A stretch of 64,000 bases of DNA from Linum tenue (lineage: Eukaryota; Streptophyta; Magnoliopsida; Malpighiales; Linaceae), in NCBI GenBank assembly GCA_946122785.1, contig CAMGYJ010000006.1, forward strand, positions 40,692,066 to 40,756,065, in the 5' to 3' direction. The notes beneath the pieces are model-generated. The model searched no databases and had not been told where the DNA came from. It was given only the letters and a program-made list of their open reading frames with translations. The position numbers and the translations under genes were made by a program. Shown here in pieces: positions 9,901 to 22,115 of the stretch (its first letter is position 1; every line of letters starts with the position of its first letter).

Positions 9901-11405
9901 TCCATGTTAGAAGAACTCTCTCCATGCACCATTTCCTTGTTCTTGTAATTTATCCTTCAAAACAAGTAGTACAAAATACACAAACCATCAATCCAAACAT
10001 CGCATACCCTAAAAATAACTTCCAAAGAACACTTATCAATTATTTAGGCTCCCCCACGCTTGAGTGAAAATAAAGCTTGGGCAAAAGGGCGGACCTAGAG
10101 GGAGATAAAGTTCAATGGAAAGGAATAATCCTAGAGTCTCCTTAATCAACTAAAATCGAGCAAACAAGGGTAAACAAGTGCAATGAAGTTGATGCTCAAT
10201 GAATAGGATTGAAGAAAGTGAGAACCATGTGGTTGGGGAATTTCTTCGAACACTTGTTGGGCGGGCTATGAAAGCTTAAAACATGCATGAAAATAGCCCA
10301 CCAAGGTCTCCCAAAATACATAAAAAAACCATTAAATCAAAGATAACAATCCTATGGCATCAAAAATTCATGCGGAAGTTTAGATGAATGTTTGAAGTTC
10401 CGAAAGCAATCAACATTTTTTAGCCAAATAAGGAACTTATAATATAGGAAAATGAGAAAGTGTACCTTATCTTGTTAGAAGACATGTTGCGAATCCAAAA
10501 ATAATTGATAATACTCCTCAAAAGATGTTGGAAAGTGAAGTAGAGTAAGTATGCTCAACAAGCTAAGAAAGGTTGGGAAACATGGCATTGAGATCTAAAA
10601 GATGAGATGGAGAGACTACACATGGTTACAATGTGCAACTCTCCCTTAATTACGCACGGACAAGATCGTGGGCAGTAGTCAAAAAGATCGCGGCCGCAAT
10701 CTCTGACGTTATAACCGCCATTTTTGTTCTGAACACAAATATCATCATTTTACCAAACCTTAAGCTTAACCATTCATCTAAATCAATCAAACATCCAAAG
10801 AACAAGATAAGTCAAGGGCTAAGTCCTATCAATTATCATCTACACATTTATGATCCTCTACTTAAACAATTATTCACAAAGAAAAAGGAAAAGATACACA
10901 AACCGAATCGTTGGGTTGCCACCCAACTCGCACGTCTTTTAAAGTATTATCGCCGGACTTGACTCCTTGAGATCAAGAGGGTAAGGGCTCCATGCTCCAC
11001 CGATGATTCTCATAGAAATCATACTTGTGATGAAGACCCAAATGAAGACCATGGAGTCTCTTGGATGCCTCATCGGGTGCTTGATATTCAAAATTCATAT
11101 CCTAAGAACGACGTTCATGATCAAAGAAATTAGACTCCCTTGTGCAAGTGTCCTCATCCATGAATGCCTTATAGCATTCCCCAAATTCTTTATATTCGAG
11201 ACTAGGATCTCGCTTGCGCACATTGTGTTCATTCTAAGTTCCCTTCTATTTTCATTGGCTTGTTGAGAGACTTTGAACAACTCTTGAAAAGTCCTTTTAA
11301 AAGGAAACATTTCTTTCCACGGTCACTTCTTAAGCTTGAAAGAATCAACCATGGCTTCAATTCTTCTATCTTGAGAATCAACATGTGAGACCATATTGAA
11401 CCATT
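9901..11405 (-). mobile_element. Internal spacer of element C, no intact gene
   Basis: About 1.5 kb between the protease remnant and the env-like remnant, too short to hold reverse transcriptase, RNase H and integrase. It has a hairpin GTTGGGTTGCCACCCAAC at 10910-10927, equivalent to ones in elements A and B. At 10685-10700 is GATCGCGGCCGCAATC, a palindrome with the GCGGCC core seen in this element's own LTR near 14344. The plus-strand frames here show no family motifs. Confidence 0.5.
10910..10927 (-). other. GTTGGG-CCCAAC hairpin downstream of protease, element C
   Basis: GTTGGGTTGCCACCCAAC is a 6-bp inverted repeat with an interior loop. A near-identical GTTGGGAGGCAACCCAA occurs in element A (27531-27547) and GTTGGGAGACAACCCAAC in B (57003-57020), each after the last gag/pol-derived codons. 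Its conservation in three diverged elements suggests a functional RNA or 3'-boundary signal; its role is unknown to me. Confidence 0.6.
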
Positions 11406-12118
11406 CTATCTTGGGCATGAAGGTGGTGTGGAAGGAGGTGTGACCGGCTCACAATAACTCCTAACATCTTCCCATTTGTAGTACTTGTGAAGATTAGGGA
11501 TTGGAGTCATCTTGTAGCTTATCTCCTCCTCTCCAAACCTTAAGGTAATCTTGCTCCGACTCACTAAGATATATTCTATGATTCCCCTTGGCTCGACAAC
11601 GGACATATTGGCTAACTCAATCCGCATTTTAGTAGGCATGGGTGTTCCTAGGTCTAACTCATTGTATATTCTTGTAGGCATAATATTGATACTAGACCTC
11701 AAATTTGTTAGCGGATTCAAAAAAAATTGACTTCGACGGTGCATGGAATAGTGAAGATTCACAGATATCTTAGCTTTGGAGGGAAGCCTTCACACCCAAT
11801 GGACGCTAAAGCAAATTCAATAACGGAGATCATAGAAACTTCTTTCATCTTCCTCTTTCGCGGTAATATCTCTCTCAAGAATTTAGTATATTTGGGAATT
11901 TTCTTAACCATGTATAAGAAAGGGACAGTTACCTTCGATTTCTTCAAATCCTTCCATGGAGCACATTCATGATGTAGACCACTTTCGAATAACCGTCTAA
12001 GATAAGGAGCCTTTGGTGTTGAATTAGGTACTTGAGTCTTCTTAGACTTCTCTTCATCTTCAATCTTGATTTTGATAGCAGGTTGCACTTCTTCCCAAAC
12101 TATCGCTTCTTCTTGCAC
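11406..12118 (-). pseudogene. Retropepsin-like protease region, element C
   Basis: The minus strand carries two adjacent frames. The first (11759-12118) includes the conserved pre-protease motif IPKYTKFLREIL, found upstream of protease in Athila/Tat-like elements. The second (11406-11762) contains NLRSSINIMP, where active elements have DLGASxNxMP, followed by MSVVEPRGIIEYILV. The catalytic Asp is replaced by Asn, as in element B, and a frameshift separates the two parts. Retropepsins process Gag; this one cannot be active. Confidence 0.7.
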
Positions 12119-12250
12119 GACTTCTCTTTGGGACTCCCTTACCGGTATCCTCGAGGTTGGAATATGAACTTCCTTTAGAGGTCGGCCACCCCTTAGAGTT
12201 ACCGTGTTACACCCCTCTTTAGGATTATGTTTGGTATTTCCCGGTAATGT

Positions 12251-13760
12251 TCATTGTGGTCTTGACGATAGAGTTTGTGCAATTGAGCTTAGTTGAGTTT
12301 CGAGATTTTGAAGCAAAGCTTTTTGATTTCTTTGACTCTCTTCCAAACTTGAGAAATTGGTCGTAGTGCTCCCTATGAATTTTTCAATAGCCTCAAACTC
12401 CTTGTTGGTGTTTATAACAAATTGACCTACCAAGTCTTCAAGTTTAGAGACTCGACCATCAGAGGGCCGACCTTGATCTTGATAAGCTCCTTGGTATGAG
12501 GGCTGACTCGGCCTTGGATAAGCATTTCTCATAGGAGCTTGATATTAAAACCCCGGAGGCTTTCTATCCGTCGGAGAAGACAAAGGAAAGTTGGGATGGT
12601 TCCTCCTACCCAGATTATACGTAGAGCCATATGGGTTGTTCCCTCGTGGTTGCCCTCCAACAAAGTTGGCTTGCTCAAACTGAAGTGAAGCTTCAATCAT
12701 AGACTTACACTCCTCCATAGTGCGACTCGACTCAGCGCACCAATCACATTTCATGAGTTACTTTCCATTGCCTTTCATAGATGATGCAACTTGATCATAA
12801 TTCTTGGAGAGTTCTTGTATATGGGCCGTTAACGAAGATGGTTCCTTGATCTTCAATAAACTTTCCTTCTTCACAATCTTACCTCCTCTTTTGTCACCCC
12901 AATCGTAGCTATTTAGGGAAATCTCTTCAATTAGTCTTTGGATTTCACCAACATCCTTGTTCATGATGGCACCTCCACTAGTCGCATCGATGAGGTTCTG
13001 TGACTCCCTTGTCAAACCGTTTTCAAAACTTTCCACTTGCAACCAATCTTCAATACCGTGGTGTGGACATTTGAGTAAAACTGATATAAACCTTTCCCAT
13101 GCTTCAAACAATGGCTCATCTTACTCTTGATGGAATATAGTAATTTTGCTTCTCATTAAAGCCTTCTAAGAAGGTGGAATATACCTTGCGAAGAACTTGT
13201 CACATAGATCCACCCACGAGGTGATGGAGTGATGGGGATTGTTATTCAACCATTGCTTTGCTGCTCCATTTAAAGTAAATGAGAATAATCTAAGACGGAT
13301 TGCCTCTCGAGGAACCCCGTTTATCTTAATTTCATCCGTCAACTCGTAAAATGACTTGATATGTGCATAGACGTCTTCACTCATCATCTCATTGAATTGA
13401 ACTGCACTTTGAAGAATCGAGATTGTGCCCAGCTTAATCTCATAGTTGTTGTTTTGCACTAGTGGGTGAAGAATATGGATTGAACACTATCCACACTTGG
13501 CCTTGAATAAGATCCCATTGTTCTTGGCCTTGGTGGAACTTGAGTTTGATGTTGTTGGTCCGCCATTGGAGGAGGTTGAGGCCTTGCAACTCTTCTTGGA
13601 TTACGAAGGCTTCTCTAGATTTTTGTATCAAGAGGTAATATCTCCAAAGAATCCCTTCTTCCCATACGAGAGTGATACAAGACCCAAATTCAACAACCCG
13701 TGACGTGCAAAGTTGGATAACAAAACACAAAACGATAAAACTACTAAAATAATAGAACAC
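12251..13760 (-). pseudogene. gag of Athila-like element C
   Basis: Read right to left on the minus strand, the pieces are an N-terminal region (13440-13760) and a gag core with IKINGVPREAIRLRLF and the ITSWVDLCDKFFARYIPPS motif (13166-13459). Next come a CPHHGIEDWLQVESFENGL segment (12758-13111), a knuckle region CDWCAESSRTMEEC followed by NPYGSTYNLGRRNHPNF (12545-12754), and a coiled-coil tail (12251-12532). The order and motifs match plant Athila/Tat gag. In the knuckle the expected His is Arg. At least four frame breaks are visible. Confidence 0.8.
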
Positions 13761-13857
13761 AAACAGAAAAAATAAAGGTTAATCTAACAACTCGATGGTT
13801 TTCTACTAGTTGCACATATCAATAACTATCCCATTCTAGGCCAAGTTTAACCTAAAA

Positions 13858-14911
13858 TGGCATTGTCGTATAGTGGCAATCAAGTTCGTATTCACTCGAG
13901 TCTTGGTATCCTAGCCTACTTCCAACGTTGTTGTTATCTATCCGATCAGTTTAAGGGGTTGGGTTGGAGGATTCAAGTGAAATAACTAGTAGAGAGAATA
14001 AACAAGGATAAAAGCAGGTTCATCGGGGACCTAACTCTCGCCCTAGCCTAGGTATATCATGAAAATGACTAAACATGTTGGGTTAAGCAAATATGGTTAT
14101 AGACCTCTTTTCTGTGGGCCTTTGTGATTATCCATACGCCTCCGAGTATGCCATACCTACCCCATTGTCACCTCGGTATAGGCTCACATATTAGGGGCTT
14201 TAAGAACTTAGCTTCTTTAGACGATATATGTGAATTAGGTATGAAAAAGGGAACAAGTGTAGCAAAATGGGAAGGAAGCTAATGATCAAGGCCTGAAAGG
14301 AAAGATCTTGACCGAGAAAGCAGACCGCAAACAAATGTAAAGATCGCGGCCTAAGAACCCAAGTTTGCGGCCGTGAAACTGGAAACCTTTGGCGCGAACT
14401 TCATGAAGAAACCAACCGAGAGAGAACGGAAAGTTTTTACAGTCTGATCACCATCACCATATTCCATGACCGCGAGGAAATTATATAATGAATGAATATG
14501 TTAGGGTTTTCAATGAATGTGTTTGTCTATTTGATTTTAATGCTTCATCTACTTTAATTGTGCTTATGTAAGTCTCCCTAATCTTCTCTACTAGCCTACT
14601 TGAGCTTCTATGATGGGTATGGAGTTTTAGGGTTAGACGGGTATACGCCATATGGTAAATTAGGGTTAGATGATTGAATAGGGTCTTGTGGTGGACGAGG
14701 TGACTGTACCCCTACCAAAAGAACGCCTTCCTAGATGGAACCCAGGTTGAAACCTCGGTGTGTACGGTGGATAGTACCCATTAAAATCACGACATAATCA
14801 AATAGGAACAAAATAGGGATGCAATCGATGATATTCTTTTAACTATGCACATGAACTAGCACACAACAAACCTAAATATGAAGATAAATAACATCAATTT
14901 GGGTGTTATCA
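13858..14911 (-). mobile_element. 5' LTR of element C
   Basis: The minus strand begins TGATAACACCCAAATTGATG at 14911, a typical start for this group of plant LTRs, and gag lies downstream on the same strand. The inner edge is uncertain (TGGCATTGTC at 13858 is a candidate). The expected tRNA-Asp primer site is not clearly preserved between it and gag. The LTR contains GCGG and GGCCG motifs near 14340-14400. The partner LTR is outside the window. Confidence 0.5.
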
Positions 14912-15858
14912 CTTGTTCGGAAGAACAAGTAGAATAAGCAATAAGAGTTAGGAGAGAAGTGAGAGATGAGCGGGTGATATAGATTAGTAACGGTTTATAG
15001 TTTAAATGGCCAGAAAATAGAAGATATGAGTGTGACTGCAGGAAATAGTTCAGTGAAAGGTCTAGGCTTCTCCTATTATAAAAAAGAAAAATGGGCCTCC
15101 ATCATTTTTCATTACACACGCCCGCAACATGGTGTTGCTCTTTTTAATCTAGTGTATATGTATAAAATCATATTGGGATGGTAGAGGATAAATTAGTGGT
15201 ATGGTATTTTTTCTTTAAATTGTAGTTATACTTCTATCTATAAATTTTATATCGTCTTCTTATAAATTGTATCATCTTGTTATAAAATTTTATATTGTAT
15301 GTATATATGGTTGATTTGATCAAACTAGTAAATGTTATTGTTGGCTGCACATCCCAGTGATTTGAACACATTTGTAATAGTTAGATAGAGTCAAAATTAT
15401 AGTCAAATGAAAAATTATAAATCCGCTATACAAAATACTGTAAATAATGGAAGTATCTAGGTGATAAGAAGGTGGATTGGCACACTAGACATCGTGTGTT
15501 TGATCTGCGCCTTTCCATGTTGGTACAACAACCTTTGAACAGTATTTTCTGGCCAACAATCAAAGATCCAACCATTTAATGCCAGAGAACTTATATATAG
15601 GATTTAGCTGAAATAATACATTTGGATTGAGATGATTAATTTTAACCTAAAACCTCAAATTACATTATTGTCCTCTTCTACTCTTTACATTCTTCTCCTA
15701 TGTTCTTCATTTGTTCATGGTTTTTCCTTGTTCCATATTTCATATTCGGTTAAATACATCAAAGTTGCTTTATTTAGAATTATCATCCATCGGTTTGTTA
15801 GCTACAATTGAAGGAAGTGAAGCTAACGGCAGGGAGTTGGGCTCGGGTTAGGATCTAA
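14912..15858. other. Unassigned AT-rich sequence
   Basis: Flanks element C on its 5' side. No reading frame, RNA gene or terminal-repeat structure is recognisable. Short AT-rich runs around 15180-15310 are the only notable composition feature. Confidence 0.5.
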
Positions 15859-16325
15859 GGGGTCGTTTGGAGAACAAGATTTGGATTATAGATTTATTGA
15901 ATTCATAGATTTAGCAAAATATTATGGTTTTTTTTTTTTTGCTACTTTTGTATCGTAAATTGTAGTTTCAGAGATTTTAAATCTCTCAAATCTAGAGATA
16001 TCAAATCTCTCATAATTAGATAGATTTTACATCTTAATTTAGGAAATTTTCTCCCTCCTACTATATCTCCTCTTTTTTTCATTTAGCCAACTAAATACCC
16101 TTACCAATAAATTATCAATATTTTTCGAGCCAATCTAATTATTTTGGTTAAGGATAAACATGTCTTTCAATAATAAAAAATAGTATTTCTTTTTTCATTG
16201 GATGTTAGCAATGGTAGTTACCAAACAATAAACATTTTCAAATCTTTTTTCAACAATCTAGAGAGTTAAAATCTTTGGATTGTCTAGAATCTATAGATTT
16301 AGACTCAAATTTTCCTAACGAGCCC
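15859..16325. mobile_element. Harbinger-like MITE
   Basis: The left end GGGGTCGTTTGGAGAACAAG and the complement of the right end (GGGCTCGTTAGGAAAATTTG) are imperfect terminal inverted repeats extending through ATAGATT. The element is flanked by TAA on both sides (15856-15858, 16326-16328), the 3-bp target duplication typical of PIF/Harbinger. It is 467 bp, AT-rich and has no coding capacity, so it would have needed a transposase supplied in trans. Confidence 0.7.
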
Positions 16326-16328
16326 TAA

Positions 16329-17689
16329 GAAGGAATTAGGAGTATGGAGGAGAATGGATTGGTGGTTGGGAAATATTGCATGGGAAGAGGTCCTTTCATA
16401 AACTTTAGGGGTAGATTTGGAATGAAAGAAAATAAATATTTCAATATAAAGATGGGGTTAACTATTTTGAAATCCGACATATGCACATTCGTAAAATTTC
16501 TCGACGTCAAAATCTCTCATTTTTGTTCTATTTTCAAACAAGTGGATTTCGTAAAGGCTGAAAGAAAAAGAAATTGTGGCAAAATCCTTCATCTAAATCC
16601 TTTTTCCAAATGGCCTCAAAAGGAATTGTGACTAGGATAGTGCTATCACTTTAATAATAACAAGTTTCTCAAACTCAAATGGATGTTAAACTCTCACCCT
16701 ACCAAAATCAAGGAATCCAATCAAATGGGATAATTTTCTTTACTACATTTGGTCCAACTTTAGCTTAAGGGGTCGTTTGGATGAAGGTTTTGCTATATGA
16801 GATATTTAGACCTCAATAACTCATTGAAAACCCCGAGAATTGAAAGAAGGGAATCAAAGCAAATTACTTGTTTGTTGATAGGTCCAGAATTGTACATTGA
16901 AGAAGTTGATTTGTAATAACAAAATAAAATACTAATTTGCCCTCTTTTTGCATCTTCTTCTTCCTCACTTACTGCTCTTCCGCTTTCCAAGAGCACGGAA
17001 CAAATTACCAAGGTTGTCCGAGACATCAAAGTTAATGAGAGGAGGAGTGTTGATGTTTCTGTTGGTGCTAGGTACGACCTGACGGTCGAACATCTCGATG
17101 CTATATTTTTCACAATTAAGTAGCTGAACTCAAGTGATGGTAGGCGATAGTTACGCCCAATTTTTGGGCTTCATATTCGAAAAAATAGCTACCCAATTAG
17201 AAAGCGATGATGGATGATGGTGGGCTTCCTGGGCTTTCAAGGCTTTCAAAGTTGAAACATCGCTCCATGACAGAGATCCAGAATCATTCTAGCAATAAAG
17301 ATGCACACACGAAATGATGCAGTAAACACTACTACATCACCTCGTTGGAACTTCTTGGGAAGTTGAGATTGATCCTCAGCATATATTATCACAACACTAT
17401 TACGAAGAAAAATACGAAGAAGTAGAAGAAGAAGACCAGATGCAGCTGTGATTCATCATCATCGACCCACCATGTCCTCCATATTTTTCTTCCTAATCAA
17501 ATGTTTGTAGCCGAATTTCGAAAGCTCGACATAACTTCTATGGATGTAGGTGGGAGAGTGGAATAAAAAACTCAGTTGTTGATGGTGTCAACATTGAGCT
17601 TTACAATTTGTAGTTTGGTCCATTGACAATACTAACTACCCCAATCGAGAACAAGTGCACCCTAGATTGGCAAAGTAGTATGGTAATGA
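16329..17689. other. Unassigned intergenic sequence
   Basis: No supported gene. A single GGGGTCGTTTGG Harbinger-type end is at 16769 after TTAA, but I find no partner end, so a truncated MITE is possible. Small frames at 16344-16631 and 16793-17113 have no recognisable domains. Confidence 0.4.
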
Positions 17690-19062
17690 CCAAGATTGTA
17701 TTCCTCAAGAACTCTATGTCTACTACTACTCTCGGTGTTGATTTAAGATCTAGCCTCACGAGATGGTTGGAGTTTCGGTGTTAACTAAATTAACCAAAAA
17801 AGAACCAAAAAAATCAAATTACGAGGAAATTAAAAGAGAAAGGTTGTTGCTTAGGTCGAATCCCTCTAGTTATAAGTTGACACGAGTTGCATATAAGTTC
17901 ATGAAAGCTTCTTTATCTTCTAAGTTACAAGAAATCACTTAAACTAGTGGTGGCAGCAACGATCATGTCACACAACACTTCTAGGTATCTGTGTTAGCTC
18001 AATGATCATGTAACTAACTAAGTACCTAGAGCATTAAGTCTAGACTCTCAAATGGTACTAATCACTATGAAAATGGACATTTGACTCAATGGTCATGTAA
18101 TCCAAATCCCATAATACTTGATGTATCTTCTAGTCTTGACCTAAGGAGATCGTCAGCTCAATGTAGGTCAAGAACAAAAGAATAACTACCTTTACTGAAG
18201 TATGGCATTGGCATGACTAAACATTAAAACACATATATAGGTTCACAATCATTATTACGTACAAACCCATAAACAATGCATAATATAGGGTTCATTTTCC
18301 TAAACAACAAGAGATACTAGTAGAGAGAAAAAGTGTACAAATTGGAAGAAGAGCAACAATCCATGACTAGATCATTCATCTCCTTCTTGCCTTGGCCATC
18401 CTTCTTGAATATTGGATTATTTGGGTTCAAGATGATGAAGAAATAACTAAAAACCTATACAAGCTTGTCACTCTCACTATACATCTTTAACCCTATGTTT
18501 CTCTCTCTAGGGTGCATCCCTAAGCTTTAAAACAACTCCAAGTACTTATAGACTTGTGCATATGTCAAAGTTGATGACCTAGGTTTCGGGGGAATTCACT
18601 ATCGCGAAGTTGGAAATCCTATGGACTTGGAGAAATCTTCCACTGGGCATGGCCTAGGATACAATCATTTCCTAGTTCATGAGCAGGTTTTTCATTTTCA
18701 TGACCAGGATCATAAACTCTCGGTCATGACCTATATCTCGTGGTCTGACTTGTTGTGGCCACGAGTGGGACTGTGGAATCTTTTGCTCATGCACAACTGG
18801 GGACTGGGAAATTCACAGCCTAAGTTAGTGAAAATCATGGTTATGAATTGCACGCTAAAGACCGTGAATATAATATGACCCTTGGTCATCTTTTCATCTT
18901 CTTTTCATCCGTCAAACAACTTCTGAATGACACAAAACTTTTCCTTATCATTATATGACCTAAGATTAGGAAAGAAGACACGACCTAGCCTTGAATAGGA
19001 TGAGGATAAACAAGTTACAAGCCAAATGGCTAAGAAACAATAAAGTCATCCTAAATTTTAGC
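17690..19062 (-). mobile_element. Diverged Athila-like LTR (tentative)
   Basis: The order of landmarks on the minus strand resembles the LTR at 5657-6998: a TAGGCTAAAATTTAGG start, an AGGCTAGGTCGTG segment, GACCGTGAA-type motifs near 18840-18870, a transcribed-leader-like stretch, then an AC-rich tail. Similarity is weak, both edges are approximate and no target duplication was found. Confidence 0.35.
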
Positions 19063-19067
19063 CTATG

Positions 19068-19835
19068 TGATGGCACATAAATTATACTATTTAGATCCCT
19101 ATTTAGTATCATATTTTGCATTGTTTTCATATCTTTACTGCCATATTAATTTAGACTTGCTTGATAAATAGTCAAAGGTATGTTTAGTAACTCCTAGGAT
19201 GAGTTTTACTATTTAGATGCACTTTTGTTAATGTTTTGTATGGTTTCAAGTCAATGCATGGTTTTAACATATTTAATGACATAATTACTTTTATTTGCTT
19301 AAAATCGTTCAATTTGTATTTTAGTAGCCCTATGATTAATTTTACTATTTTGATTCACTCTTGGTAGTCTTCATGTGATTTCAGGTCTAAGTATCCTAGT
19401 GGACCACCTTGGAAGTGAAGGCTCATCATGACGGGAAAGAGGAAAAAAATACGAGCGTATGGGATCAAACGTGGACTAATTAAGAGTTCGGACAATGGAG
19501 AAACACCCAAACAAGCTTACCATCTTGAGCAGTCAAAGTCCAAAAATGGTGGCATGGGCGCCATTGTACACTTTGGACTGCGAAAATGAACGACATTTTG
19601 AAATCGTATAAAAGTCGTCCATATTCATCCTAACATGTGGCTATGTTGGAGAAGCTTCATGGAAGCTTGGGAGACGTGTCTAAAGCTGCAATCCTTAGAG
19701 AAATATAATTTTGGAGCCTATAAATAGATCCTATAGAGCTTCAAATTTGGTACGATTTGGCAGGACATCTCCATACCACATGAATCGACAAAAAGACCCA
19801 AATAACCGCAAACCGTCCAAATGGAGGGCGGGGCG
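19068..19835 (+). mobile_element. 5' LTR of element E (Tat/Athila-type), left part
   Basis: It starts TGATGGCACATAAATTATAC and matches the LTR start at 35721 over about 70 bp (ATTATACTATTT, CCCTATTTAGT, CATATTTTGCA, TTTTATAT-type blocks). It is interrupted at 19835 by element A and resumes at 31838 for only about 10 bp. There a degraded TTTTGGCCACCG (31849-31860) resembles the tRNA-Asp primer site used by Athila/Tat elements. A therefore landed close to the end of E's 5' LTR. Confidence 0.5.
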
Positions 19836-21287
19836 TGATTCAGGCCTAATTGTACGCATTTTATCCCCGTTTCTCTTGGGCGTTTGTGGAATTTGAACCC
19901 CTAAAAGGTAGGTTTTACGCTAGGTTTTGTGCGTTTTAGTGTGTTTCAGGATCTAACAGGTGAAACCAGCCCCAGAGTCGAAAGTTGGAAGTAAAGGAGG
20001 AAAGACTGGGCAAAGGGAGTGATTCAGGCCATGTTCACGGTTTCCCATTGGAGTTCAGAGTCTCCTAAGGCCGTGAACTAAAACCATAAACTGTGAACCA
20101 TGAAGCGTCCAGGGCGAATTCTGAAATTACTGACGCCTAGTGAGTTCACGGTCACCAAGACCATGAAGTTTGAGTGCAAACCGTGAACTCAAGTGAGTGA
20201 AGCGGTGGGTTTTGACACAACACTCCAAGTTCACGGACGCTTTGAAGAGTTCACGACCGTGAACTGAAGCCGTGAAGTTACCCCGATCCCAGTATATAAC
20301 ATGAGCTGAAAGAAAGAGAGAGGGAGAGCCCAAGTGTGAGAAAGCACCTTCTTCTTCAGATTTAGAGAGAGAAAGGACAAACCAAAGAAGAAAGAAGGCT
20401 AGGGTTTGCTCGAAGTGGTGAATTGGGAAGAATCTCCTCAAGAGAAGATCAACTCAAGATCAAAGGTGAGTGGAGGCATCACCATGATGGTTTCTACTTC
20501 TTTCTTTTGTGTCCTTCCCCTTTCTAGCATGGATTAGTTACCTTTTTCACTTGGGTATTGTGAAACCCTAACTATTTGCCATGTAGTTGTTGTATGAATC
20601 GAATGATTGTTTATGGGTGTTGTTTAATCTAATGATTGAGGTATTTTTCATGATGATTGTGCACATTTGTGCTTAGCAATCTAATTGGCCATTCTAACCT
20701 AGGTTAGAGGGGAAACCCCCCTTTCCAAAGAGGCTCAATTGAGTTGGGATTCCTTGCGATTTTCAAGCCACCTACCTAGGTTAATGTAGGGCAAACTTCT
20801 ATCTTGAATTAAACAACTAGGTTAATCGTGATTAACCCGTCCAACCACTGGTTTGAGGAAGAAGGTAAGTCAACTCCCAATTACCTTAACCAAGAGGGCT
20901 ACTTGTAGTAGCCTATAATGTATCCCTTGGTTTGGAAATTGAGAGTGTGGTCTTCGACCATAGTTGTACCTCCTAGCGGTTCATGATTGCCTCGCCCATA
21001 ACGATCCATTCAAGTCCACGAGCTAAGGTAGTAGTTAGGGGGAAGCGACACCTGAGTGATCATTCTCATATAAAGCTTTCAAACCATTTACCTTTGCTTT
21101 GTTTTATTTTAAACCTCATAGTTTTCAACCAAAAACCAATCCGTTAGATAATGTTTCAAACAATGGAAGTAGGGGTACATGGGCTGGCCCAGGTTGATAT
21201 TTAAACATACTTGTCGTATATTGCACCCATCTAAGGTTTATACTTGGGCCTTATGTGGGATTTTGTTGTGATATTCGGAGTGAGTCA
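19836..21287 (+). repeat. 5' LTR of element A
   Basis: Runs from TGATTCAGGCC to GTGAGTCA. The U3-like part has several TTCACGG and CCGTGAA pairs (about 20035-20270), followed by a TATA-like AGTATATAAC (about 20290). The 3' half is the transcribed leader. It matches 29549-31832 almost colinearly, apart from the hAT insertion there. Confidence 0.88.
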
Positions 21288-21293
21288 AGTTTT

Positions 21294-21311
21294 TGGCACC
21301 GTTATCGGGGA
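21294..21311 (+). promoter_or_regulatory. Primer binding site, tRNA-Asp type
   Basis: TGGCACCGTTATCGGGGA sits 6 bp after the LTR end. It differs at two positions from TGGCGCCGTTGCCGGGGA, the complement of the 3' end of plant tRNA-Asp used by Athila/Tat elements. It would prime minus-strand synthesis. Confidence 0.8.
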
Positions 21312-21569
21312 GCTACGGTCTGTTATCTTGAAAAAATTGTCTGGTGTTGATCTAGCTTTTATTTTTTAGCTTTGATTGTCTGAGTGTTTTGCTTGTGCTA
21401 GACATGGTGTTGTTTTCTAAGTCTGTGCAGGGCAGTGCATGACCCGAAGTAATTCGGTGCCTTAAGTACCACTTGACGAGAACATCAACAGGACTCTCCG
21501 ACCCCTAGCTCGGGAGAGGGAGTTAGCAGAAGCACGGAGGAGAATTGAAGAAAGGGGACAACAATTGTG

Positions 21570-22110
21570 TCCCGGAGTTAGTGGAGGAGAAGTTGAAGGA
21601 GTTGAATGAGAAGTTGATATTGGAGTAGAGATGGCGGAGAACCAACAAAGAGAGGGAGCCGCCCAAGTTCACAACCACAATGATGAGACGGGAGAGGAGT
21701 AAGCCCCAAGGACAATGGGGTATTATTTGGCCCCACGGCCGGCGGACATTCAATCGCCTTACACCCACCCATGGCATCCAACAACTTCGAAATCAAGCCG
21801 GCCCTCGTGACAATGATTCAGAACAATGCTTTGTTCCATGGGAACAAAGCGAATCACTGAGGGGTCATGTGCAAAGATTTCTTGAGCTCGCAGGGAGTTT
21901 GAAGATAAATGGCGTGCCGGCGGAAGCTTTGCAATTAAGGTTTTTCCCCTATTCACTTTCGGGGAAGGCACTTCGATGGCTCAACAACCGGCCGCCTCAT
22001 TCAATTACCTTGTGGGATGATCTTCTTAACAAATTCATGACCATCTATTGACCTCCTTCAAAGACGGCCGTTTGGATAAAGAAGATCACCATTTCGAGCA
22101 AGACAAAGAT
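21570..22110 (+). pseudogene. gag fragment of element A
   Basis: The frame at 21680-22051 includes the gag-core pattern LKINGVPAEALQLRFFPYSLSG, then ALRWLNNRPPHSIT and WDDLLNKF, which closely matches element B's gag. Upstream frames are shifted and interrupted. Coding sequence stops at the insertion of element F near 22115. The CPHHGF segment and zinc knuckle are absent. Gag would be the particle protein. Confidence 0.75.
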
Positions 22111-22115
22111 GAGAC

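Noticed and set aside
9433..14916. CTTGT at both 9433-9437 and 14912-14916 as a target duplication of element C
   Set aside because: The sequence after 9437 does not begin with TG or resemble C's LTR, and it encodes C's env-like remnant; the match is best explained by chance.
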